In this document: one piece after another, positions 8,939 to 17,119 of the stretch
Layout: the number at the start of each line of letters is the position of its first letter
Position numbering within the stretch: position 1 is the stretch's first letter
Made by a program: the position numbers and the translations under genes
Origin: Chryseobacterium sp. SN22
GTDB taxonomy: Bacteria > Bacteroidota > Bacteroidia > Flavobacteriales > Weeksellaceae
Assembly: GCF_008329705.1 (NCBI RefSeq)
Contig: NZ_VTSX01000019.1
Span: 1 to 40,897, forward strand
Direction: 5' to 3'
Length of the DNA: 40,897 nt
The notes under the pieces: generated by a model
Told to the model about the DNA's origin: nothing
Database searches by the model: none
The model's input: only the letters and a program-made list of their open reading frames with translations

Positions 8939-11900
8939 ACGCTGCCAATCCAGAAATTTCTCTTCCTTCCGCTATCTTTTTCAGTTGTGGCACTAAATCT
9001 TCCATTAAAGCTAATTCTTTTACTCGTCTTTCTTTCCAGCTCAATTCTAAAGGTTCTAAAAGATCAGTTAGTTTTTCGCCGTCAAAGATCATCCGGCTCA
9101 TAATATCATCGGTAAAAGATTTTAATGCCTGGGTTTCCAAACCGTGTTTGTTGGCAATGGCAGCCAATTCTTTTTCGTTTTTTTCAATTTTAAATGTTTC
9201 GTAGCCTTGTTTCAATTGTTTTTCATCCTGTCCTTTGCTCCAGTCTAATCCGTTGATATATTCGGTCAGGTTTTCTTTTTCATCCATCAGATTTGCACTG
9301 GAACTCAGTAATTTAATCAACTGTTCTTTGCTCATTTTCTGCTTTTGAGATTTAGGATCAGTCTGATCTGCAATAAGGCTCATAATATAATCGTAATCAA
9401 TCAAAGTGGAAGCAAATAACACAAATTCAAAATCAAGCTGCTGCAATCCGAGCGGTATGTTATCACCTCCATTCTGCTGGATTTCCTTCAGTTGTTTTGC
9501 TGTTTCAAGATAAGAACTGCGGAAAGAACGAAGTTTATCCTCCGGCATAATCTTTTCAATCAGCTCTTTTTGGCCGGCGTCAAGATCTGTGTATTGGTCA
9601 AGCTGTGTTTTTAAACGCTGGACTTCCTTGAATGTTTTTACAAATTCAATCTTTGCTGTATTTCCTTTCAGATTATAAACTTCATGCGGCTCGCTGATCA
9701 GATCCTGGTTTTCCATAAAAATACCCATGGCTTCTACTGCTTTCTGGTATTTTTCAATAATTGCCGGTGCAGGTTCCACCAGCCATATTTCTCTCGCTCT
9801 TTTCTCGTTGCCCTCCCCGGAAAATAATTCTATAGCTTCGTTTACCTGTTGCTGCTGAGAACGGAAATCCAATATATTACCATAGGGCTTAGTATCGTTC
9901 AATACTCTGTTTGTCCGGGAAAACGCCTGTATTAATCCATGATATTTTAGATTTTTATCAACATACAATGTGTTAAGATATTTGGAATCAAAACCGGTTA
10001 ACAGCATATCAACGACAATAACAATATCAATCTTGTTTTTATGCGGATAATCGGCGTTGCTGTACTTATGGTCTTTTATACGTTTCTGTATGTTCTGATA
10101 ATAGCTGTCGAATTCATTAATGGAATGGTTGGTTCCATGTTGCTTGTTATAATCAGCAATAATGCCCATTAATGATTTTTTCTTTTCTTCAGGATTAATC
10201 TGATTGTCCGCTTTTTCCTGTTCCAGATCTTCCTGCAATTGTTTGATATCGGCTGCGTTTTTCTGATCACCGTCCTTTGCCATAAATTGAGCCGGAGGTG
10301 AGAAGACACAGGCAATATTTAAAGGAATATAGTCAGGATTTTCTATCTTTTTCTTATTCTGTAATTCTTTAAATAAGTTGTAATATTCTATGGCATGATT
10401 AATAGACGCAGTTGCCAGAACAGCATTAAATCTTTTATAATGTGTTGCCGCATCATGCTTTTCCAAGATAGCCTCAACTACAGCTTTTTGAGCAATAGCT
10501 TCACCTGGTTTTGCATCAACACTGCCCTGTCCTTTATAAAAATCAATATGAAAACGCAGTACATTTTTATCATCAATGGCATGGGTAATAGTGTATGCAT
10601 GCAAAAGTTTCTGAAAAATATCTTCCGTTGTTTTATAGGATGCATATTCTCCGTCCACTTTTTTGTAACTGGAATTTTCATCAAAGATTGGTGTTCCTGT
10701 AAAACCGAAAAGCTGGGCATTCGGGAAAAACTCCTTGATTGCTCTATGGTTATCTCCAAACTGGGAGCGGTGGCATTCATCAAAAATAAAAACCACTCTT
10801 TTATTTTTTAATGGTTCCAACCGTTCCTTATAAGTCTGACTGTTTTCTTTCCTGAAATTTCCGTCTAATGCCAAGCCCAGCTTCTGAATGGTCGTTACAA
10901 TGACTTTATCTGCATAGTCTGTTGAAAGTAATCTTCTCACCAATGTTTCCGTATTGGTATTTTCTTCCACACTACCTTCCTGAAACTTATTGAACTCTTC
11001 TCTCGTTTGACGGTCCAGATCTTTTCTGTCTACAACAAAAAGACATTTTTCAATATTGGGATTATCTTTAAGTAGGGTCGAAGCTTTGAAAGAAGTCAGT
11101 GTTTTACCGCTTCCCGTTGTATGCCAGATATAGCCGTTTCCTCTATTCTCATGGATGCAGTCTACAATTGCTTTAACGGCATAAATCTGATAAGGTCGCA
11201 TGACTAAAAGCTTCTGCTCGCTTTCAACCAAAACCATGTATTTACTAATCATTTCACCAAGTGAACATTTTGCGAGAAACTTTTCTGCAAAATCATCCAA
11301 ATGAGTGATTTTTTTATTTTTCTCATCTGCAAACTGATAAACAGGCAAAAACTGCTCGTCCGCATTGAAAGCAAAGTGCTGGTTCCTGTTATTAGTAAAG
11401 TAATAAGTATTGCTTTTATTGCTTACAATAAAAAGCTGCATAAAACACAACAATGAATTTGTATAACCATTTCCCGGATCGTTTTTATAATCAACAATCT
11501 GTTGCATCGCCTTTCTGGGCGTGATATCTAAGGTTTTCAATTCTATTTGTACCACAGGAATCCCATTAATCAGAATAATAACGTCATAACGATGATTGCT
11601 GTTTTCGGTATTGATTCTTAACTGATTGATTACTTCATATTCATTTTTACACCAGTCCCTGTTGTTGACAAGAGTATAATGTAGAGGAGTACCATCCTCA
11701 CGCTGAAAATACTGTTGCTCACGTAAAAGTTTAGACGCAATAAAAACATCAGGATTTATAATTTCATCTCTTAGCCTTGCAAATTCTGCATCGGTTAGCC
11801 GAACTCTGTTAAGAGATTCAAACTTCTCACGAAAATTTTTTTCAAGACTGTTTTTATCCCTGATATCAGGTCTGTAAATATATTTCAGATCAGAAAGTTT

Positions 11901-11942
11901 AGATATAAACATTTCTTCGATCTGGCTTTCTGTGGTATGCAT
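8931..11942 (-). CDS. hsdR: Type I restriction endonuclease/translocase subunit (HsdR)
   Basis: ATP-driven translocase and nuclease of the type I complex. The PD-(D/E)XK nuclease lies early (about 117-137): YDVIILINGIPVVQIELKT gives D and E-x-K. The SF2 helicase core follows, with Walker A TTGSGKT near 275, DECHRSQFG near 388, the GFTGTPIF motif, and later the AFSRTNRV motif VI. The C-terminus is a long helical part for HsdM contact. I chose the ATG at 11942 (MHTTESQIEEMF), which matches the usual start of this family; an upstream ATG at 11996 would add 18 residues. All key residues look intact. The upstream DUF262-type gene ends 81 bp before this start. Confidence 0.94.
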   Translation of the reverse strand: MHTTESQIEEMFISKLSDLKYIYRPDIRDKNSLEKNFREKFESLNRVRLTDAEFARLRDEIINPDVFIASKLLREQQYFQREDGTPLHYTLVNNRDWCKNEYEVINQLRINTENSNHRYDVIILINGIPVVQIELKTLDITPRKAMQQIVDYKNDPGNGYTNSLLCFMQLFIVSNKSNTYYFTNNRNQHFAFNADEQFLPVYQFADEKNKKITHLDDFAEKFLAKCSLGEMISKYMVLVESEQKLLVMRPYQIYAVKAIVDCIHENRGNGYIWHTTGSGKTLTSFKASTLLKDNPNIEKCLFVVDRKDLDRQTREEFNKFQEGSVEENTNTETLVRRLLSTDYADKVIVTTIQKLGLALDGNFRKENSQTYKERLEPLKNKRVVFIFDECHRSQFGDNHRAIKEFFPNAQLFGFTGTPIFDENSSYKKVDGEYASYKTTEDIFQKLLHAYTITHAIDDKNVLRFHIDFYKGQGSVDAKPGEAIAQKAVVEAILEKHDAATHYKRFNAVLATASINHAIEYYNLFKELQNKKKIENPDYIPLNIACVFSPPAQFMAKDGDQKNAADIKQLQEDLEQEKADNQINPEEKKKSLMGIIADYNKQHGTNHSINEFDSYYQNIQKRIKDHKYSNADYPHKNKIDIVIVVDMLLTGFDSKYLNTLYVDKNLKYHGLIQAFSRTNRVLNDTKPYGNILDFRSQQQQVNEAIELFSGEGNEKRAREIWLVEPAPAIIEKYQKAVEAMGIFMENQDLISEPHEVYNLKGNTAKIEFVKTFKEVQRLKTQLDQYTDLDAGQKELIEKIMPEDKLRSFRSSYLETAKQLKEIQQNGGDNIPLGLQQLDFEFVLFASTLIDYDYIMSLIADQTDPKSQKQKMSKEQLIKLLSSSANLMDEKENLTEYINGLDWSKGQDEKQLKQGYETFKIEKNEKELAAIANKHGLETQALKSFTDDIMSRMIFDGEKLTDLLEPLELSWKERRVKELALMEDLVPQLKKIAEGREISGLAAYE

Positions 11943-12023
11943 TATTGTATAAAAATGAGTTGTTAAAGATAAGAAATCATTAGACGTTATTTGCATAAAA
12001 ACCTCGGTAAATTGTAAATAAAA

Positions 12024-13967
12024 CTAAGTTGCGAAATACTCTTTCCAGAAAGAGATTTCGTAATTAGGTATATTCCATTTTTCTGTAATAACATTTAATA
12101 TTTTCTCACTTCTTTCCTCAATATTCTCTAATGTCCATGAGTCATAATCAAGAAGCTGTTTTTCAGATTCATATACTGTATTATTTCTATTTAAAGCGGT
12201 TTGTATACGATCTTTATGATCTTTAAAGGATCTGTCTGAATGGCTGTTATTAGACATGAAAAGATTACCTAAAGCATAAGAATATTTTCTTCTTCTGGAA
12301 TTTCCCAATTTATTAATCTCTTCGTACGATTTCCTGGCAATAAGCTTATCTTCAGGATATAGACGATTGACAGCAATTTCACGATCCACTTTTATACCAC
12401 TGATGTATTCTTCATATTCTCTGAGAATAAAGTAGATACCATCCCAAGCATAAAAATAGGTTCCCATTTCCAGATTCCGCCTTACTCCAGCCCATGAAAA
12501 ATGATGAACTCGTGCATTAAGCAATTGTTCAATCAGCGAAGCTCCTGACTGAGCAGAACTACCGCTTATAAAATATTTATTAATGTCCCTGAAGGTAACC
12601 TCTTGATTATAATTGGTTTTATTCCCATACAATAAATAGCACATGATATTGTGACGCTCAGCAGCCCAAAGAAATTGTTCTATAGTTGTAATATTTCTTT
12701 CATGGTCTTCTGTCAATTCAACGCCATATTCATATTTTGGAAGTAATCTTACCAGAACAGCAAGTACAAGATTAAGCATATAGCGACCATATCCAAAAGG
12801 GAAACTATTGAGTCTCAATAAAGACCTGCGAATCTTATCAGTTGAGTAATATTTGAACTCCGGATCTTCTTCCGCTTCTTCAGGATTATTAATGAAATAC
12901 CAGAGAACAACTGATTCTTTCATACAGTGAAGCCATTTCCTTAATTCATCTGGCTTCATAAAATGATTATTATGAATATTGAGAAGATTAAAGTCTTTCT
13001 CGAATAGATTCTTCTGATAAGATTTAAAATCCTGAGCCACCATGTCTTGCTTAGAAAAATAGAGTAACCAAAATGCTTTTAAAAAAGCATCGTCATCCAT
13101 TACCTTCTTAGGATTTGGATTTCTACCAAGCCATTTGTAAACTTCAAGCCAGGTTTTATTAACCATTATTCTTCGATTAGCTATCCTCTCCTGTCCGAAA
13201 GCTTGTTTTGATAATAAGTACAATACTCTATTTTTAAATCGCTCAAGACCTGAAAGCTGTTTGCCTCTAAAGTTCAATGTTTCAAAGACCATTGATATAT
13301 CCAGATTATTTCCTGCTGATTCACTTAAATTAAGCACAGAGAAAAGTAACTTGTCTGTAATCTTTGTATTCAGATCTTTCAAATTCTGCTGAGAAAATTC
13401 TTCTAATTTTTCATTGAAAAAGGTCTTTGCAAAATATAGGTTATGGGTATACAATGTTTCTATATCTTCTTCACCATACGAAAGATCTTCAAAAATATTA
13501 CGAATCAGATAATTATGAGATGGTACATCAACATGATATCCGAAGAGATATTTATTACTTACATCTGGTACATAAAAAAAACTTTGACTAAATGAAGTTT
13601 TCGCATCATTATCTTTCAATCTCTTTACCGCTTGAGAAAAAAGAATGAGAATTGTTGTGAGCCGTTGCTGACCATCTACTAAGTTTAATGGAATATAATC
13701 TACACCATTTATTATTACTTTTTGTTGTTCCCTATCTATATGATTTGTAAAGCCTTCTTTCTCTAAATTATCAAAATCCTGACTTGAAAAATTGTTAATA
13801 GTAAGAATACCTGTAAAATGATACGCATTATTATGAAGGTGAATGTTATTAAGATCTGCCCAAAGATCTTCTAGCTGGGATTGCTCCCACGAATAACCTC
13901 TTTGATAATCCGGAATTCTAAAAATTCTTTGTTTAAAAATATCTTTGAAGGGTAAAATCTGGGACAT
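12024..13967 (-). CDS. DUF262/DUF1524-like protein, GmrSD-type restriction candidate
   Basis: The N-terminal DUF262 (ParB/Srx-like nucleotidase) domain shows RIPDYQRGYSW at about 17-27 and VDGQQRLTT near 97-105. DUF262 plus DUF1524 makes up the GmrSD family, which cuts modified phage DNA. The C-terminal part keeps the DUF1524 signature YALGNLFMSNN...SFKDHKDRI (about 560-590). However, the usual His in the I-E-H-I-L-P segment seems replaced: the matching stretch here is VNRLYPED near 533. The nuclease may therefore be inactive or differ from the classic form. The length of 647 aa is typical. It is the first gene of the minus-strand defence run and stands close ahead of hsdR, so it may share its transcript. 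Confidence 0.82.
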   Translation of the reverse strand: MSQILPFKDIFKQRIFRIPDYQRGYSWEQSQLEDLWADLNNIHLHNNAYHFTGILTINNFSSQDFDNLEKEGFTNHIDREQQKVIINGVDYIPLNLVDGQQRLTTILILFSQAVKRLKDNDAKTSFSQSFFYVPDVSNKYLFGYHVDVPSHNYLIRNIFEDLSYGEEDIETLYTHNLYFAKTFFNEKLEEFSQQNLKDLNTKITDKLLFSVLNLSESAGNNLDISMVFETLNFRGKQLSGLERFKNRVLYLLSKQAFGQERIANRRIMVNKTWLEVYKWLGRNPNPKKVMDDDAFLKAFWLLYFSKQDMVAQDFKSYQKNLFEKDFNLLNIHNNHFMKPDELRKWLHCMKESVVLWYFINNPEEAEEDPEFKYYSTDKIRRSLLRLNSFPFGYGRYMLNLVLAVLVRLLPKYEYGVELTEDHERNITTIEQFLWAAERHNIMCYLLYGNKTNYNQEVTFRDINKYFISGSSAQSGASLIEQLLNARVHHFSWAGVRRNLEMGTYFYAWDGIYFILREYEEYISGIKVDREIAVNRLYPEDKLIARKSYEEINKLGNSRRRKYSYALGNLFMSNNSHSDRSFKDHKDRIQTALNRNNTVYESEKQLLDYDSWTLENIEERSEKILNVITEKWNIPNYEISFWKEYFAT

Positions 13968-14105
13968 ATTTTTGCAATTTAAAATTAAGGTGGCATGTAA
14001 ATAAACAGGTGGATCAATGAAAAATTGACTTCATCATAAATTAAAAGTATCTATTGAAACAGTAATTGTTATAAGCTTTTTTAAAATCAATGGAAGTAAG
14101 GCACA

Positions 14106-14495
14106 TCACAGGTCTTTTTTAGTCGGGAAATTCTTTTTCATTTCTTCCTGGATATCGCCGGGAAGATCGGTGAAGTTTTTGCGCATCAGCCAATGGTAGA
14201 CATTCTGCTGGCTTGTGGTCACCACATAGGCCTGCTGGAATTCCCAGCCTAAAGCACCCATATAATTCATCGCATCCACCATGGAATTAAACTTTCGGTT
14301 GCTACCATCTTCATTCCTGACTTTCGTATTCTCAAAAAATGAAGTCGCCTGCCCGTAATCAATAGATACGGTCACCTTATTGCTGAGGAACCTTGATTCA
14401 CCGACAATCTCGGCATAGACAAATCTGGGAACGGACTGCGCATGCAGGAAGGAAAGGGTACCGCACAGGGCGGTTAAGAAAAACAGTTTCTTCAT
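14106..14495 (-). CDS. Small secreted protein of unknown function
   Basis: The chosen start, MKKLFFLTALCGTLSFLHAQ, is a clear signal peptide with an AQ cleavage site; an ATG 18 bp upstream would place a short polar leader before it. The mature part (about 110 aa) contains FVYAEIVGESRFLSNKVTV and MDAMNYMGALGWEFQQAY. It has no metal or catalytic motif that I recognise. The pattern (a short-chain 'tell the value' sheet followed by ALGWEFQQ) resembles small periplasmic proteins common in Flavobacteriia. It ends the minus-strand secreted-protein array and is probably not part of the upstream hsd operon. Confidence 0.7.
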   Translation of the reverse strand: MKKLFFLTALCGTLSFLHAQSVPRFVYAEIVGESRFLSNKVTVSIDYGQATSFFENTKVRNEDGSNRKFNSMVDAMNYMGALGWEFQQAYVVTTSQQNVYHWLMRKNFTDLPGDIQEEMKKNFPTKKDL

Positions 14496-14694
14496 GGTTA
14501 AAAGTTTGGTCAAATATAATTAAAAAAACGATTTCACCGCTACGGGAAACCGTAAAAGATAACCGGCAAATCTTTATTTCCGGTCTTACCTATGATAAAG
14601 AAACACAGAAAACCGACAGATTATTTAAACAAAAGATTGAATTTACACTTATTTCATCTAAGCTTTCATAAGTAAAAGGAAAAGAGGTTTAACT

Positions 14695-15327
14695 TTAAAA
14701 GCAATTGCAATCTATCGCCTTAAAGTCCGGACTGATATGAATATCATTTTTTATGTCATTGAAGATTTTGGCAGCAGATTCTTTTTCTTCAGGGATATAA
14801 AAATTGATTAATTCTTTTTTTGCATTAAAAAATGCACTCCACACATAATCTTCATCATAAAAGGATGTATTATTTTTAGATTGATCTCTATTTAAAAACA
14901 CGCTATTGGATTTCCCGATTGATTTTTTTAAAAACTTCAGATCTTCATCCGTTTTCCCTACTAACAGGATGGTCATGTTGCCATATGCCTTTTTTGCTTC
15001 TTTCGGTGATACAACCTTAAAGGTTTTAATATCGCCAGATGTCAGCTCTACATCAATGTTATAATTTCCTTCTTTATCCTTCAAACTTATTAGGGTTACA
15101 TAATTTTTATCCAGATTAACCTCTTTGCGGATAAGATTCTCAACAAAAACATTTACAAAAGGATTTAGAGAAAAGGTTACATAGTTTTTATCCAGATTAA
15201 CTTCTTTGCTGATAAGATTCTCAACAAAAACATTTACAAAAGGATTTAGAGAAAAGCAATCCCTCTTTTTTGTTTGTGAAATAGCATTATTAAAAAATAA
15301 AATAAATGCGATGGTATAAATTTTCAT
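14695..15327 (-). CDS. Secreted protein with an internal 27-residue tandem duplication
   Basis: Start chosen at MKIYTIAFILFFNNAISQ, a signal peptide; an upstream ATG at 15381 only adds a polar leader. The mature part starts with SQTKKRDCF. The stretch SLNPFVNVFVENLI..EVNLDK occurs twice back to back, in frame. The rest (VELTSGDIKTFKVVSPKEAKKAYGN, LLVGKTDEDLKFLKKSI) has no family I recognise and ends ...AIDCNCF. It lies at the downstream end of the toxin/immunity array and may be an orphan immunity or adaptor protein, but that is position-based inference only. Confidence 0.7.
   Translation of the reverse strand: MKIYTIAFILFFNNAISQTKKRDCFSLNPFVNVFVENLISKEVNLDKNYVTFSLNPFVNVFVENLIRKEVNLDKNYVTLISLKDKEGNYNIDVELTSGDIKTFKVVSPKEAKKAYGNMTILLVGKTDEDLKFLKKSIGKSNSVFLNRDQSKNNTSFYDEDYVWSAFFNAKKELINFYIPEEKESAAKIFNDIKNDIHISPDFKAIDCNCF
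15094..15255. repeat. 81-bp in-frame tandem duplication
   Basis: Copy 1 (15094-15174) and copy 2 (15175-15255) differ at only 3 of 81 positions by eye. The period is exactly 27 codons, so the reading frame of the surrounding secreted protein is kept. The near-identity points to a recent event. Confidence 0.93.
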
Positions 15328-15508
15328 ATTATTTTTAATTTGCACCATTTGAATCTTTTTAGAATATCTAACGATGAACATTTCTTATCATTGAGTCAGA
15401 TAATATGAGCTTATGTCCCTAAATTTTAGGTGTATCACGGTCATGGCATTGTTAATGATAATTCCAAATGGGTTATAAGCCTCTTTACTCCTGATTTTGG
15501 ATTATTAT

Positions 15509-16081
15509 TTAATCTTTATATAAAGCAAGCCTTATCTGGTCAAAACCTCCTCTCCCCTTAAAACGAAATAAATAAGCATTTAAATTTTTACTTTTCCATT
15601 TTATATCATCCCTTACCGTTTCCTCTGTAGATTTTTTTAAATCTTCGGATTTAATAGAAGCCGGATTCCCTATTTTTTCTGATAGAAATAGCTTAATCTC
15701 TTCAAATTTATCCGTAAAAATTTCTCTTGGTGTTTCAATTTTTTCATTATAATTCCACTCATAGAATTTAAGTTTTACATCTCCTTCTGCATTGAAGAAA
15801 TAATCAACTTTTAAAACAAAATTATTAGCAGGTCTTTCGTAAGAAATGGGGTTTTCAAATTTATGATGGTCGAAGTACGGATAAATACCTTCGCTTACTT
15901 GCCAAAAATACCCCAATGACTTATCTTTCGATTTTTCTGAAATTTCCTCTTTCTTTATTTCAGAAATTTTTGGGAACTCCAAATTGATTTCTTTTTCTAC
16001 TTTGATGGTTTTATCTTTATAGACAGAACAACCATGTAGTAAAAAGCTAATAATTAATAACAAAGAAAAGCGTTGATTCAT
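15509..16081 (-). CDS. Small lipoprotein, unknown function
   Basis: Start chosen at MNQRFSLLLIISFLLHGCSV, which has a lipobox (LHGC) with the Cys at about residue 18; an upstream ATG at 16132 lies within the tail of the preceding gene. The mature part is charged, with KVEKEINLEFPKISEIKKEE and then a beta-rich section ending FKGRGGFDQIRLALYKD. I do not recognise the family. It is the third lipoprotein gene in a row downstream of an RHS-core toxin, so an orphan immunity protein is possible. Confidence 0.72.
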   Translation of the reverse strand: MNQRFSLLLIISFLLHGCSVYKDKTIKVEKEINLEFPKISEIKKEEISEKSKDKSLGYFWQVSEGIYPYFDHHKFENPISYERPANNFVLKVDYFFNAEGDVKLKFYEWNYNEKIETPREIFTDKFEEIKLFLSEKIGNPASIKSEDLKKSTEETVRDDIKWKSKNLNAYLFRFKGRGGFDQIRLALYKD

Positions 16082-16097
16082 AATTTTAAAAATAATA

Positions 16098-16606
16098 TTA
16101 TTTTGAAGGAGGTGGAGGCATTGAAATTTCATATTCTTTTATACGATAAAAATACTTCGTAGGTCTCCTTTAGCTATAAGCTCTAGGTGGCTGATATCCT
16201 TAATCTTGTATATAACTCCTTTTTGATAATCATTACCGTTATAGGCTAATGGGTACTTTTCAACATCATTTTGCTTTAACTGACTGGGATTTTGGATAAG
16301 TGTGAACTTTGGATGATATGGTTCAGTTACTATGATTTTACAACAATCAGTATAAAAGGTTCCTTCTTTCTTTATCATAAAAGTAGGCTTGATTACGTTT
16401 TCGTAATTAACAGAAAGGATAATTAACGTATCATATCTATTAAGAACATAGAATAATCCTGCTTTTTTAGATATTTCTTTATGTACTATATCAGTACTTT
16501 CTATAACTTTATTATAGATTTCCTCAGAAGTAAAATAAGGATTTTTCACCTTTTCTTTACAAGAAACCAATAATACTAAACCTAATAGGAAAATTATTTT
16601 TTTCAT
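16098..16606 (-). CDS. Lipoprotein, candidate immunity protein with a possible 3' frameshift
   Basis: MKKIIFLLGLVLLVSCKEK is a lipoprotein signal with Cys at 16. The open frame stops at 16139 (155 aa, ending GDLRSIFIV). Past the stop, another frame continues as KYFYRIKEYEISMPPPPSK and stops at 16098. A neighbouring paralogous immunity-type protein also has a Pro-rich PPPSK end, so this tail was probably part of the original protein and a single-base slip near 16150 truncated it. The coordinates given include the tail. The gene starts 1 bp after the stop of the upstream lipoprotein gene. The function is unknown. Confidence 0.65.
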
Positions 16607-17119
16607 TTATTTGGCTGGTACCGGCTCTGGAACATGCCTGTCACTATAGTTAAATAAATTCAATTTTATTCCCTCTTCTACAGAAATATTTTTATAGGTA
16701 TTATTTATAATTTCAAATATTGCATAGTGTGGATGATATAAAGAAATAGTCTCATTTTCGTATTTAAGTGCACGATCTGGTTTGAACTGTTTTTTATTGT
16801 TATTTTTGAAAAAATCCTTTGAATATAAAACAATAATTTTCCCATTATGAAGGTAGCTTCCCGAGATAGAATCTTTATTATAAAATTGAGCTGTAGCAAT
16901 TTTTATATAATCATTTCCATATTTTTTTTCGTGAGTTACAGTATATAAGTTTATTGAATATCCCTTTGGAAAACCAGATGAGATTGAGTCAATGACATTG
17001 TTGATTTGTCCATATAAAGGATCATTTTCCTTTTCTTGTTTAGCAAAAGGTTTTTTTACATTTTTATTGCAACAGCATAAAAAAATAAAAAATAGAATGT
17101 AACAAACTTTATTTAACAT
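16607..17119 (-). CDS. Lipoprotein, candidate immunity protein for the JAB-type mini-RHS toxin
   Basis: MLNKVCYILFFIFLCCCNKN is a lipoprotein signal. The mature part shows YIKIATAQFYNKDSIS, NGKIIVLYSKDFFKNN and YAIFEIINNTYKN. It is recognisably homologous to the 179-aa protein at 20429-20968, with matching blocks (for example IIVLYSKDFFKN against LVVFYNKEYFEN). Both genes directly follow a JAB-type mini-RHS gene. Here the start overlaps the toxin stop by 11 bp, which is typical of toxin/immunity coupling. An outer-membrane or periplasmic lipoprotein fits a secreted toxin that acts in the envelope. The immunity role is inference; no domain name is known to me. Confidence 0.75.
   Translation of the reverse strand: MLNKVCYILFFIFLCCCNKNVKKPFAKQEKENDPLYGQINNVIDSISSGFPKGYSINLYTVTHEKKYGNDYIKIATAQFYNKDSISGSYLHNGKIIVLYSKDFFKNNNKKQFKPDRALKYENETISLYHPHYAIFEIINNTYKNISVEEGIKLNLFNYSDRHVPEPVPAK

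Noticed and set aside
10395..10811. Long plus-strand frame of 138 codons inside hsdR
   Set aside because: Fully antisense to a strongly supported HsdR coding region; Cys/Phe-rich, without domain signs.
14515..14671. Plus-strand coding-like stretch ending RLFKQKIEFTLISSKLS
   Set aside because: Could be the tail of a lost gene, but no family match is visible and its front half lies antisense to a signal-peptide gene.
15420..15510. Plus-strand coding-like stretch VYHGHGIVNDNSKWVISLF
   Set aside because: Too short, without a start, and the match to any toxin tail could not be confirmed.
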